From Tistrella mobilis (GTDB lineage Bacteria > Pseudomonadota > Alphaproteobacteria > Tistrellales > Tistrellaceae): a DNA stretch of 64,000 bases. The translations under genes and the position numbers were made by a program. Below the pieces are notes generated by a model. That model was given only the letters and a program-made list of their open reading frames with translations. It searched no databases and was not told the origin of the DNA. Shown here piece after piece: positions 34,830-43,277 of the stretch (the first letter of the stretch is position 1; each line of letters opens with the position of its first letter). Location of the stretch: positions 186,001 through 250,000 of the forward strand of contig NZ_JBBIAB010000007.1 in assembly GCF_039634785.1 (NCBI RefSeq), given 5' to 3'.

Positions 34830-36032
34830 ATGAGCCATATGGAAACCTCGCCCAAAGCCGCCGCCGCCTTCGACTGGTCCGACCCGCTGCTGTTCGACGA
34901 CCAGCTGACCGAAGACGAGCGGATGATCCGCGATTCAGCCCGTGACTTCGCCCGCGACCGGCTGCTGACCCGGGTGATCGACGGCACCCGGCGTGAGCAT
35001 TTCGACCGCGAGATCATGAACGAGATGGGTGCGCTGGGCCTGCTGGGCCCCACCCTGCCCGAGGAATACGGCTGCCCGGGCGTCTCGCATGTCGCCTATG
35101 GCCTGATCTCCCGCGAGGTGGAGCGGGTCGACAGCGGCTACCGCTCGGCGATGAGCGTGCAGTCGTCGCTGGTCATGCACCCGATCTACGCCTATGGCTC
35201 GGAAGAGCAGCGCCGGAAATACCTGCCGAAACTCGCCACCGGCGAGATGATCGGCTGCTTCGGCCTGACCGAACCCGATCACGGCTCGGATCCGGGCGGC
35301 ATGAAGACCCGGGCCACCAGGGTGGATGGCGGCTGGCGGCTGAACGGCGCCAAGATGTGGATCACCAATTCGCCGATCGCCGATATCGCGGTGGTCTGGG
35401 CCAAGACCGATGACGACGTGATCCGCGGCTTCGTGGTCGAGCGGGGCATGGACGGGTTCTCGACGCCCAAGATCCAGGGCAAGATGTCGCTCCGCGCCTC
35501 GATCACCGGCGAAATCGTGCTCGACGACGTCTTCGTGCCCGAGGAAAACCTGCTGCCGAACGTGAAGGGGCTGAAGGGCCCGTTCGGCTGCCTGAACAAG
35601 GCCCGCTACGGCATCGCCTGGGGGGCGATGGGCGCGGCCGAGTTCTGCTGGCATCAGGCCCGGCAGTATGTGATCGACCGCAAGCAGTTCGGCCGGCCGC
35701 TGGCCGCCAACCAGCTGATCCAGAAGAAGCTGGCCGACATGCAGACCGAGATCACGCTGGGCCTGCAGGGCGTGCTGCGCCTGGGCCGGCTGATGGACGA
35801 GGGCCGGGCGGCGCCCGAGGCGATCTCGCTGTTCAAGCGCAACAATGTCGGCAAGGCGCTCGACATCGCCCGCCTTGCCCGCGACATGCATGGCGGCAAC
35901 GGCATCTCGGACGAATTCCACGTCATCCGGCACCTCGTGAACCTGGAAACCGTGAACACCTACGAGGGCACCCACGACATCCATGCCCTGATCCTGGGCC
36001 GCGCCCAGACCGGCATTCAGGCCTTCTTCTGA
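34830..36032 (+). CDS. gcdH: Glutaryl-CoA dehydrogenase
   Basis: 400 residues of the acyl-CoA dehydrogenase family with glutaryl-CoA dehydrogenase hallmarks: [79 protein letters not shown], and the C-terminal [24 protein letters not shown] with catalytic Glu379. It oxidises and decarboxylates glutaryl-CoA to crotonyl-CoA in lysine, tryptophan and benzoate breakdown. ATG at 34830; an ATG three codons later is possible. A CoA-transferase or regulator (GcdR) that often accompanies it is not adjacent here. A hairpin overlaps the stop codon. Confidence 0.93.
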   Translation: MSHMETSPKAAAAFDWSDPLLFDDQLTEDERMIRDSARDFARDRLLTRVIDGTRREHFDREIMNEMGALGLLGPTLPEEYGCPGVSHVAYGLISREVERVDSGYRSAMSVQSSLVMHPIYAYGSEEQRRKYLPKLATGEMIGCFGLTEPDHGSDPGGMKTRATRVDGGWRLNGAKMWITNSPIADIAVVWAKTDDDVIRGFVVERGMDGFSTPKIQGKMSLRASITGEIVLDDVFVPEENLLPNVKGLKGPFGCLNKARYGIAWGAMGAAEFCWHQARQYVIDRKQFGRPLAANQLIQKKLADMQTEITLGLQGVLRLGRLMDEGRAAPEAISLFKRNNVGKALDIARLARDMHGGNGISDEFHVIRHLVNLETVNTYEGTHDIHALILGRAQTGIQAFF

Positions 36033-36051
36033 TCGGCCTTCTTCCGATCAG
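36029..36051. terminator. Hairpin overlapping convergent stops of gcdH and kinase gene
   Basis: CTGATCGG (36029-36036) and CCGATCAG (36044-36051), perfect 8-bp arms and 7-base loop. It covers both the gcdH stop and the histidine kinase stop, so it can serve both directions. Confidence 0.55.
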
Positions 36052-37544
36052 GCGGCCCGATCGTCGATCTGCCGGTCCGGCAGGTCGACGATCACCATCG
36101 TACCGCCCAGGCGGCCGGTTTCGACCCGGATCCGGCCGCCCATCAGCGTGACCAGCCGGCGGACGATGGCAAGGCCCAGCCCTGCCCCGCCATGGTTGCG
36201 CGACAGAACCCCGCCGCCGGTCTCGAAGGGCCGGCCGATGTCGCGGGCCAGCGCATCGGGCATGCCGGGACCGTCATCCTCCACCCGGATCACCACCCCG
36301 GCCGTGCCCGGCATCGCCTCGATGCAGACCTGCCCCCGGGGCCGCGCGAACTTGATCGCGTTCGACGCCAGATTGGCGATGATCCGCACCATCACCGTGG
36401 CATCGCCGGCAAGCGCCGCATCGGGGGCGATCGCCACCTTGACCGTGACATCGGGCCGGCCCTCGGCCGCTGCCGCCCGATCCAACCCCTGGCGCACGAT
36501 CTGGCCCAGATCCACCGCCTCGGACGCCAGCAGCGACGGATCGTCGAGGCGGGTGAGATCCAGGATGTCGTCGACGATGGCGAGCAGCCGCCGCCCGGCC
36601 TGATGGATGGCGGTGACATAGTCGCGCTGGCGCTGCGGCAAGGGCCCGTGCAGCCCTTCGATCAGCAGTTCGGCAAAGCCGATCACGGCGTTGAGCGGCG
36701 TGCGCAGCTCGTGATTCATATGGGCGAGGAAGGCGGATTTGGCCGCACTCGCGGTCTCGGCGGCGGCGAGCGCCCGGGTCAGACGGCGCTCCGCCTCGAC
36801 CAGCGGGGTGACATCGGCGAACTGGGTGATGCAATGGGCGGGATTGCCGTCGGCATCGCGGATCACGGCGCCGGCCACCCGGAACCAGACGACATGGCCT
36901 TCGGCATGAATATAGCGGCGCATGCCGTCGAGCGGCCGGCCGTCGACCCGGGCGGCGGCCAGCCAGCGTTCCGCGGCCGCCAGGTCGTCGGGATGGATCA
37001 GGCTGCGGAAATCCGCCCCGGCCAGGGCTGCCGCCTCGCGGCCCAGGCTGCGCGCCAGCGCCAGATTGACCCGCAGCATCCGCCCGTCGAGCCCGACCAC
37101 GGCCTGACCGACGCCGGTGCTTTCGAAAGACAGCCTCAGGCTTTCTTCCGCCAGCCGCCGGTCCGACAGGTCACGGATCGTGCCGATATAAAGCCGGACA
37201 TCGTCGCTGCGGGTCAGCATGCTGACGACCAGATCGATCGGCACCGGCGTGCCGTCGCGGCGGCGGCCGGTCAATTGCCGGCCCCGGCCGATGATCCGCT
37301 GGCGAATGTCGGGATCGGCCGTGCGCAGATGGCGGTCATGGCCCGCCGCCTCTTCGGGCCGCATCAGCAGATTGACGCTTTGCCCGACCAGCTCGGCCGG
37401 GCTGTAGCCGAAAATCAGTTCGGTGGCACGGTTGGCGAACTGCACGATGCCGTGATCATCGATCACCACGATCGCATCATGCGTGGCATCCACGATATCC
37501 GCGAACAGCGCCGGATCGTGGGAGATGGCAGGTCCGGTCTGCAT
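36048..37544 (-). CDS. PAS-PAS sensor histidine kinase (paralogue 1)
   Basis: 498 residues. PAS 1 (LFADIVDATHDAIVVIDDHGIVQFANRATELIFGY), PAS 2 (RLSFESTGVGQAVVGLDGRMLRVNLALARSLG) with a PAC tail, then HisKA (FLAHMNHELRTPLNAVIGFAELL) and HATPase_c (NLASNAIKFA, EDDGPGMP, GGAGLGLAIV). There is no transmembrane segment or receiver domain, so it is a cytosolic kinase whose partner lies elsewhere. The PAS domains lack the LOV GRNCRFLQ motif, so they are not blue-light sensors of that type. ATG at 37544 fits the start of the paralogue at 40469 (both read M-x-T-x-P, then LFADIVDATHD). Ribosome-binding site is weak. Confidence 0.9.
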   Translation of the reverse strand: MQTGPAISHDPALFADIVDATHDAIVVIDDHGIVQFANRATELIFGYSPAELVGQSVNLLMRPEEAAGHDRHLRTADPDIRQRIIGRGRQLTGRRRDGTPVPIDLVVSMLTRSDDVRLYIGTIRDLSDRRLAEESLRLSFESTGVGQAVVGLDGRMLRVNLALARSLGREAAALAGADFRSLIHPDDLAAAERWLAAARVDGRPLDGMRRYIHAEGHVVWFRVAGAVIRDADGNPAHCITQFADVTPLVEAERRLTRALAAAETASAAKSAFLAHMNHELRTPLNAVIGFAELLIEGLHGPLPQRQRDYVTAIHQAGRRLLAIVDDILDLTRLDDPSLLASEAVDLGQIVRQGLDRAAAAEGRPDVTVKVAIAPDAALAGDATVMVRIIANLASNAIKFARPRGQVCIEAMPGTAGVVIRVEDDGPGMPDALARDIGRPFETGGGVLSRNHGGAGLGLAIVRRLVTLMGGRIRVETGRLGGTMVIVDLPDRQIDDRAA

Positions 37545-37683
37545 GGCAGGGGCAGGTTTCCGCAAAGCAGCAAGTCGGAGATGCCGCAATCTACGGAGGC
37601 GCGGGCCTTGCGTCTATGCACCGGAAACGGGGACCACCTGCCCGATCCATGCAAGCCCGAACCCGGCCCTTCTGTGCGCTTCG

Positions 37684-38271
37684 TCACATTCCGGGGCTGA
37701 GATTGAGCCAGATCGAGGCATTGAGCGCGGTGGCAAAGGCACCCCAGGCGAGATAGGGCAGCATAAGCAGCCCCGCCACACGATCATGACGGCCGAAGGC
37801 GATCGCGGTCGCAGTGACGGCCACCAGCAGCACCACGATGTCGACCAGCGCCAGGCCGACCTGATGCAGGCCGAAGAACAGGACCGACCAGGCGAGGTTG
37901 AGCGCCAGCTGCACGAGATGCAGGCCAAGGGCCCCCCGTGCCCCGGCAATGCCGGCCTTGCGCCAGACCCGCCAGGCCGCCACCGCCATCAGGATATAGA
38001 GCGTGGTCCAGACCGGCGCGAAAACCCAGTCGGGCGGGGTGAAACCGGGCTTGGGCAGGGTGCGGTACCAGCCGTCGATTTCGGGCGTGGTGACCGCACC
38101 GCCAAGCCCCGAGACCACGGCAGAGACCACGAGGAACCCCAGCAGGGCCAGCAGCGACCGCCCTGAGAAGACGGGGGGACGGGCGGTGCGGCGAAGACCG
38201 GCAGAAGGGGTGGGGCCGGCAGAAGGGGTGGGGCCGGCAGAAGGGGTGGGGCCGGCAGAAGGGGAGGTCAT
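37684..38271 (-). CDS. tspO: TspO/MBR family membrane protein
   Basis: 195 residues with five hydrophobic helices. Conserved TspO elements are WYRTLPKPGFTPPDWVFAPVWTTLYILMAVAAW and ALNLAWSVLFFGLHQVGLALVDIVVL. Bacterial TspO binds porphyrins and, in Rhodobacter, modulates pigment gene expression in response to oxygen. The N-terminal 25 residues are an unusual addition: three PTPSAG repeats encoded by an 18-bp tandem repeat, with no TspO homology. The true start could lie after the repeat. It lies between two paralogous PAS kinases on the same strand. Confidence 0.9.
   Translation of the reverse strand: MTSPSAGPTPSAGPTPSAGPTPSAGLRRTARPPVFSGRSLLALLGFLVVSAVVSGLGGAVTTPEIDGWYRTLPKPGFTPPDWVFAPVWTTLYILMAVAAWRVWRKAGIAGARGALGLHLVQLALNLAWSVLFFGLHQVGLALVDIVVLLVAVTATAIAFGRHDRVAGLLMLPYLAWGAFATALNASIWLNLSPGM
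38198..38264. repeat. 18-bp tandem repeat at 5' end of tspO
   Basis: Three identical units CCGGCAGAAGGGGTGGGG (38198-38215, 38216-38233, 38234-38251) plus a 13-base partial (38252-38264). In the tspO frame each unit encodes PTPSAG. The identity of copies implies recent expansion; copy-number change keeps the frame. Confidence 0.92.
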
Positions 38272-38317
38272 GGGTAAGCATCCTGATGGTTCCGAGGGGG
38301 AGACGCCGGCCGGGCGA

Positions 38318-38899
38318 TCAAGGGGAGAGCCGCGCCCGCACCGCGGCGGTTCCGTCCGGCAGCACTTCGACCACGACGATCTCTCCCGATGCCGGGAAGA
38401 TGCCGGTGACGGCGGTGATGTTGACCTGGTGGCTGACCATGATCAGCGGCGGATCGCCGGCCTTGCGCTCGGCGATCCGGGCCAGGATGTCGCGCCGTGC
38501 CGCATCTTCGCGGCTGCGGTCGCGGAAAAAACTGTCGAGCGGCGGAAACGGATCCACCTCGCCCAGATCCAGTTCGCGGGCGGTGTCGGTCGCCCGGCAC
38601 CAGCGGCTGGTGAGCACGAGGGCATCGGCCAGCCCCGCTGCCCGAAGCAGACGACCGGTCTCGCGCGCCTCGGCACGCCCCGCCTCGGACAGGTTGCGCT
38701 GGGTGGTGCAATCGTCCAGGCGGAAATGGTCGGGGTCGCCGGTGCCCGGGGCCGTGGCATGGCGCATCAGCGCGGCATGGCGGGGGAGATCCAGAAGCTC
38801 GACCACGCGGCCCTTCTCTTCCGCCTGGGCCGGACGCAGAACGGCCGCGACCAGGATCAGGGCCAGGGAATACAGACGGAAGACGCCAGGCGCATGCAT
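38318..38899 (-). CDS. Secreted histidine phosphatase family protein
   Basis: 193 residues with a signal peptide (FRLYSLALILVAAVLRPAQAEE). The branch-1 histidine phosphatase motif is AALMRHATAPGTGDP, where the RH pair holds the phosphorylated His, with a second conserved His in LIMVSHQVNITAVTG. This subgroup of exported phosphoglycerate-mutase-like proteins has unknown substrates. ATG at 38899 has GGAGG 7 bases upstream. The gene follows the kinase paralogue 2 (61-base gap) and precedes tspO on the same strand. Confidence 0.86.
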   Translation of the reverse strand: MHAPGVFRLYSLALILVAAVLRPAQAEEKGRVVELLDLPRHAALMRHATAPGTGDPDHFRLDDCTTQRNLSEAGRAEARETGRLLRAAGLADALVLTSRWCRATDTARELDLGEVDPFPPLDSFFRDRSREDAARRDILARIAERKAGDPPLIMVSHQVNITAVTGIFPASGEIVVVEVLPDGTAAVRARLSP

Positions 38900-38960
38900 G
38901 GGGAAGCCTCCGGCAAGGGGTACGACGCCTGTCGTTTTACGCATGCCGGCCGGCCATGGA

Positions 38961-40469
38961 TCAGGCGACCTGCCCCACCCGCTGCCGGTCCGGCAGATCG
39001 ACGACGACAGTGGTGCCGCTGCCGCTACTGGTATCGACCGAGATCATGCCACCCATCAGCATCACCAGCCGGCGCACGATGGCGAGGCCCAGCCCGGCGC
39101 CGCCGTGGTTGCGCGACAGAACCCCGCCGCCGGTCTCGAACGGCCGGCCGACATCCGCGGCGAGCCCGGCCGGCATGCCGGGCCCTTCGTCCCGAACCCG
39201 GATGATCACCCCATGACCGGCATCGCCGTCATAGCGACTGGCTTCGATGGCGACCCGCCCGCCGGGGCTTGAGAACTTGATCGCATTGGAGGCGAGATTG
39301 GCGATGATCCGGACCGTCGCCGCGGAATCGCCCGACAGGGTCACGCCCTGATCGATGGTGACGGTGACCACCACATCCGCCCGCCCCTCGGCCACGGCCG
39401 CCCGTTCCAGGCCCTTGCGCACCACCCCGCTCACATCGACGTCCTGGGTCTCCAGCATCGACGGATCGTCCAGCCGGGTGAGGTCGAGGATGTCGTCCAC
39501 GATCGCGAGCAGCCGGCAGCCCGCCTGATGGATGGCATCCACATAGTCGCGCTGCCGGGGCGGCAGCGCCCCGTGCAGGCCCGCGATCAGCAGTTCGGCA
39601 AAGCCGATCACCGCATTCAGTGGCGTGCGCAGCTCGTGGTTCATATGGGCGAGGAAGGCCGTCTTGGCCGCACTCGCGGTCTCGGCCGCGGCCAGTGCCA
39701 TGGTCAGCCGGTGCTCGGCTTCGACCAGGGGCGTCACGTCGGCGAATTGAACGATGCAATGCGCGTGGTGGCCCTTGCCGTCGCGGATGACGGCACCCGC
39801 GACCCGGAACCAGACCTTGCGGCCATCGACGTGACGACACAGCCGCATGCCGTCCCGCAATCGCCCGCCCGCGCGGATGGCCGCAAGCCATTCATGCGCG
39901 GCGTCGACATCATCGGGATGCAGGATCGCGCGGATATCGCCGCCGATCAGCCGCCCCTGTTCATAGCCAAGACTTCTGGCCAGTGCTCCGTTCACCCGAA
40001 GCAGGCGCCCGTCGGGAGACATCATCGCCTGTCCGACGCCGCTGCTCTCGAAACCGAGACGCAGGCTTTCCTCGGCAAGTTTCCGGTCCGAGAGGTCGCG
40101 GATTGTGCCGATATAGAACCGGGTCCCGCCCGGCCGCGGCAGCATGCTGACCACCAGATCGATCGGCACCAGAGACCCGTCGCGCCGACGGCCGAGCAGC
40201 TGGCGGCCGCGGCCGACGATCCGGCGGCGCAGATCGCTGTCGGCAGCGGCCAGATAGCCGTCATGGGCCTCGGCTTCCTCTGACCGCATCAGCAGGCTGA
40301 CATTCCTGCCGACCAGCTCGTCCGGCGTATAGCCGAAGATCAACTCCGTCGCCCGGTTGACAAGCCTGATGGTCCCGCGCTCGTCGATGACCACGATCGC
40401 ATCATGGGTGGCATCGACAATATCGGCAAACAGGCCCGGATCTTCTGGCAGTGTCGGGTCCGTCTTCAT
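38961..40469 (-). CDS. PAS-PAS sensor histidine kinase (paralogue 2)
   Basis: 502 residues, same architecture as the kinase at 36.0-37.5 kb: PAS 1 (LFADIVDATHDAIVVIDERGTIRLVNRATELIFGY), PAS 2 (RLGFESSGVGQAMMSPDGRLLRVNGALARSLG), HisKA (FLAHMNHELRTPLNAVIGFAELL) and HATPase_c (NLASNAIKFS, RDEGPGMP, GGAGLGLAIV). The kinase core is nearly identical to paralogue 1, including long stretches of near-identical DNA around 39065-39165, while the N-terminal sensor half has drifted. No receiver or output gene adjoins. It follows the NicO gene on the same strand with 125 bases between, in which I see no gene. Confidence 0.9.
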   Translation of the reverse strand: MKTDPTLPEDPGLFADIVDATHDAIVVIDERGTIRLVNRATELIFGYTPDELVGRNVSLLMRSEEAEAHDGYLAAADSDLRRRIVGRGRQLLGRRRDGSLVPIDLVVSMLPRPGGTRFYIGTIRDLSDRKLAEESLRLGFESSGVGQAMMSPDGRLLRVNGALARSLGYEQGRLIGGDIRAILHPDDVDAAHEWLAAIRAGGRLRDGMRLCRHVDGRKVWFRVAGAVIRDGKGHHAHCIVQFADVTPLVEAEHRLTMALAAAETASAAKTAFLAHMNHELRTPLNAVIGFAELLIAGLHGALPPRQRDYVDAIHQAGCRLLAIVDDILDLTRLDDPSMLETQDVDVSGVVRKGLERAAVAEGRADVVVTVTIDQGVTLSGDSAATVRIIANLASNAIKFSSPGGRVAIEASRYDGDAGHGVIIRVRDEGPGMPAGLAADVGRPFETGGGVLSRNHGGAGLGLAIVRRLVMLMGGMISVDTSSGSGTTVVVDLPDRQRVGQVA

Positions 40470-40594
40470 GCGCAGGCATGTCCCACCGTGGTGGCGAAAA
40501 CGCCGGACGCATTCAGACTAGGCTAATCATCTGCACTTGTCGACCATGAGGCGACTAAATAGCTGGAGTATGCATCCCCTGCTGGTATCGGCTT

Positions 40595-41683
40595 TCAGAT
40601 GCCCGCAGAGATGCGGATCCAGGTCGCCCAGGCCATCAACAGACCGAAGACCATGATCATGCCCGGCGCCAGAAAGCCCAGGCCACGATCCAGCAGACGG
40701 GCGGTGCGCGACCCGCCGCCGGCAGCCAGGGCCACGAGAGACCGCCGGACCCCGACCACGCCCAGACCGATCAGCACGACGGTGATGGCCGAGCCCAGGC
40801 TCATCGCCACGACGCCCGTGACCCCCAGCAGGAAGGCGCCCTGGCTCATCGAAAACAGCAGCAGCAGGATCGCCCCGGAACAGGGACGGATGCCGGCCGC
40901 GACGATCATGCCCCAGAAGGCATCGGGGTGGCGCCGGGCCGGTGGGGCGTGGTGGCCGTGATCGTGGTGATCATGATGATGATCGTGGCCGCAGGCATGG
41001 CACCCGGAAGACTGGTCGTGCCCATGGTCGTGATGGCCATGGTCGTGGTGCCCGTGATCGTGGTGCCCGTGATCATGGCCGCAGGCGGCGCGACCGCGCA
41101 GCAGGTTCACGATCATCCAGCCGCCCATCGTCGCGATCAGGGCATAGCTCGCCAGTTCCAGCGCCAGCGGATCGGTCATCCGTCCCAACCCCTGCCGCCC
41201 CAGAATCAGGGCAAGGCCGCCGATCACCAGAATGGCCACCGCCCCCTGCATCAGGCTGATGGCGACGCCCATCACCATGCTGGTTCGTGCATCGGCTGGC
41301 CGGCCGGCCAGATAGCCCGCCACCGCCACCTTGCCATGACCGGGGCCGGCCGCGTGCAGCAGACCATAGACGAAGGCGAGGCCGATCACGGTCAGGGCGG
41401 GCAGGATGGTGCCCTCGCGCACCGCCTCGCCCAGCCGGCCCGAGATCAGCGCATTGAGTTCGCCCTGCCAGGTGATGATCTGCATCAGCACCGGGCCCAG
41501 AATGCCGGCCCCGACCGCCGCCTCGGTCACCGGTGCCGGCGGCGGGGTCGCCCCGCCGCCGCGCCCCAGATAGCTGGAGGCCAGGGCCAGAGTCGGCAGG
41601 AAGGCCGGCAGCAGGGTCGCGACACAGGCGAGCACCGCCGCCCGGATCCTCTGCATCCGGTCAGCGCGCAGGGCAGACGACAT
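40595..41683 (-). CDS. Nickel/cobalt transporter, NicO family (RcnA-like)
   Basis: 362 residues with about seven hydrophobic segments. The NicO motif is [23 protein letters not shown] long cytoplasmic loop (nucleotides 40930-41090) is almost entirely His, Asp and Gly with repeated HDHGH units plus CGHDH and CHACGHDH, a metal-binding region like those of RcnA and HoxN-type proteins. A second motif [16 protein letters not shown] is typical of RcnA efflux proteins. ATG at 41683 has GAGG 6 bases upstream and overlaps the DUF1007 gene by 23 bases, so the two proteins act together. Efflux or export of Ni/Co is likely. Confidence 0.9.
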   Translation of the reverse strand: MSSALRADRMQRIRAAVLACVATLLPAFLPTLALASSYLGRGGGATPPPAPVTEAAVGAGILGPVLMQIITWQGELNALISGRLGEAVREGTILPALTVIGLAFVYGLLHAAGPGHGKVAVAGYLAGRPADARTSMVMGVAISLMQGAVAILVIGGLALILGRQGLGRMTDPLALELASYALIATMGGWMIVNLLRGRAACGHDHGHHDHGHHDHGHHDHGHDQSSGCHACGHDHHHDHHDHGHHAPPARRHPDAFWGMIVAAGIRPCSGAILLLLFSMSQGAFLLGVTGVVAMSLGSAITVVLIGLGVVGVRRSLVALAAGGGSRTARLLDRGLGFLAPGMIMVFGLLMAWATWIRISAGI

Positions 41684-42278
41684 CGATCACCTCGGGGTTC
41701 ACATAGCCGAAATAGATGGGATTGAGCGTGTCCTCACGCGCGACCGGGCGGCAGAGGTCGAGCGGCGGCGCGTTGAGGTGCAGCGACCCGGCCGGCAGGT
41801 CGAAGGCGATGTAGTATTCCGGATCATAGACCCCGAGGGTGATGCGGTGCTTTCGCGGGTCGACCGGCTCTTTCAGGCGGGCGCGGAACGTCATGGTCAC
41901 GACCTTGTCGCCGATCGCGGCGGCCATGCCGTCGACCCCGGCCAGATCGACGAAAGAGGCATCGACCTGGACATGGGTGAAATAGCCGTATTCCGACATG
42001 TTCTTCAGCAGTTCGGCCGTCAGGGCCGCCTGTTCGGCAGCATCGTAGCGGCCGTCGGCATTCCTGTCGAAATCCTGGATCAGAACTGCGCTCAGCATCG
42101 GGTCGAAGGTCCAGCTCAGCTGGATCGCCGTCACCTTGTCGTCGACCGTCTCGGGCGTCGCCTCGGCCGTGACCCAGACATGCGGGTGTGCGCGGGCCGC
42201 AGACGGCCGAAGCAGGGGCACAAGCGCGGCCGCGACCGCAGCGATGAAAAGAGCGGTGCGGAAACGCGTCCGGATCAT
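41661..42278 (-). CDS. DUF1007 family periplasmic protein, partner of NicO transporter
   Basis: 205 residues with a signal sequence ([24 protein letters not shown]) and the family's mature start [10 protein letters not shown]. Residues around 75-90 contain [12 protein letters not shown], a complete 12-residue EF-hand-type loop (acidic at 1, 5, 9, 12), suggesting a bound Ca or other divalent ion. DUF1007 genes are commonly paired with NicO permeases and thought to be periplasmic metal-handling partners. Overlaps the permease gene by 23 bases. ATG at 42278 chosen because the preceding frame is not signal-like. First gene of the operon. Confidence 0.85.
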   Translation of the reverse strand: MIRTRFRTALFIAAVAAALVPLLRPSAARAHPHVWVTAEATPETVDDKVTAIQLSWTFDPMLSAVLIQDFDRNADGRYDAAEQAALTAELLKNMSEYGYFTHVQVDASFVDLAGVDGMAAAIGDKVVTMTFRARLKEPVDPRKHRITLGVYDPEYYIAFDLPAGSLHLNAPPLDLCRPVAREDTLNPIYFGYVNPEVIDVVCPAR

Positions 42279-42610
42279 GGGCGGTCCGAGCCTCGGTTTC
42301 GGGATGGGCAGACCGACGGTACCGCCGCTGCCCGCCTGCTTGCAACCGGCCACGGCATGCCGGGCGGCACGAGCGTGTCACATGGACATCGTCTTTCCGG
42401 ATGACGAGAGGCCGACATGCAAATTTTATGAAATTCTGCGCCTCCCTCCGTCCGAAAGCATTGGTTAATATGCAGGCCGCATGCTTGACCCGTGGATCGC
42501 CCGACGGACGATCCGGGGGAGGACCGCCCGACAGAATGGCGGCCGCAGGCAACAGCTTCCGGGCCGGAAGCGGGCCATACAGGAACGGAACGAGCCGCGT
42601 GACGGATGGG
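42279..42610. other. Divergent intergenic region, 332 bases
   Basis: No gene supported. The stretch around 42419-42441 (GCAAATTTTATGAAATTCTGC) is AT-rich with a near-inverted repeat (GCA-AATTT / AAATT-CTGC, one base bulged) and is the best candidate for a promoter or operator of the DUF1007-NicO operon or of exoD. An alternative GTG start for exoD lies at 42599. Confidence 0.4.
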
Positions 42611-43267
42611 ATGATGACGCTCCACGAGGATGCCGCCTCCAGCGGCGGGCATCCGCCTCGTCCTGAACGGACGTCGGACGTTCTGAAGCGGCTGATCCGG
42701 GACTGGCCCGGTGAGCGTATCAGCCTGCACGATCTGACCACGGTGATGGGCGATCGCGCCTTCGCCGCCCTCATCCTGCTCTTCGCCCTGCCCAACTGTC
42801 TGCCGCTGGGCATTCCCGGCCTCTCGGCCGTGCTGGGCGCGCCGATCGTTCCCTTCGCCATCGGCCTGATGCTCGGCCAGCGCAGCCCCTGGCTGCCCGC
42901 CTTCCTGGCCCGCCGGTCGTTCCGCAAGACCGACTTCATGATGGTCTTCAACAAGGCCCTGCCCTGGCTCGAAAAGGTGGAGCGCCTGCTGAAGCCGCGT
43001 TGCGCCTGGGTGATCGAGGGCAAGGCCGAACGGCTGCTCGGCGTGATCCTGGTGATCCTGTCGATCGTGCTGGTGCTGCCCATCCCTTTCGGCAACAACC
43101 CACCGGCCATCGCAATCTCGGTGATCGCCCTCGGCCTCATCGAGCGTGACGGGCTGACGGTGCTGATCGGCTATATGCTGGGCCTGATCAGCTGCGCCGT
43201 CGCCGCCGCCGTCGTGGTCGCCCTGTTCAAGGCACTGGTCTACGCCCTGGTGCACTTCCTGACCTGA
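42611..43267 (+). CDS. ExoD family exopolysaccharide synthesis protein
   Basis: 218 residues. The core has RTSDVLKRLIRDWPGERISLHDLTTVMGDRAFAALILLFALPNCLPLGIPGLSAVLGAPIVPFAIGLMLG, which is the ExoD signature, followed by basic helices and three more hydrophobic segments. ExoD in Sinorhizobium affects exopolysaccharide and alkaline tolerance; its biochemical role is unclear. The start is uncertain: ATG at 42611 or 42614, or GTG at 42599, all with weak ribosome-binding sites. Convergent with the MFS gene (10 bases apart). Confidence 0.83.
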   Translation: MMTLHEDAASSGGHPPRPERTSDVLKRLIRDWPGERISLHDLTTVMGDRAFAALILLFALPNCLPLGIPGLSAVLGAPIVPFAIGLMLGQRSPWLPAFLARRSFRKTDFMMVFNKALPWLEKVERLLKPRCAWVIEGKAERLLGVILVILSIVLVLPIPFGNNPPAIAISVIALGLIERDGLTVLIGYMLGLISCAVAAAVVVALFKALVYALVHFLT

Positions 43268-43277
43268 GCCGCAGGGC

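Noticed and set aside
38198-38264. Possible CRISPR-like repeat
   Set aside because: Units are directly adjacent without spacers, so it is a simple tandem repeat.
40930-41090. Repetitive stretch resembling an array of direct repeats
   Set aside because: It encodes the His-rich metal-binding loop of the NicO permease in frame. The repeats reflect HDHGH units, not CRISPR or a satellite.
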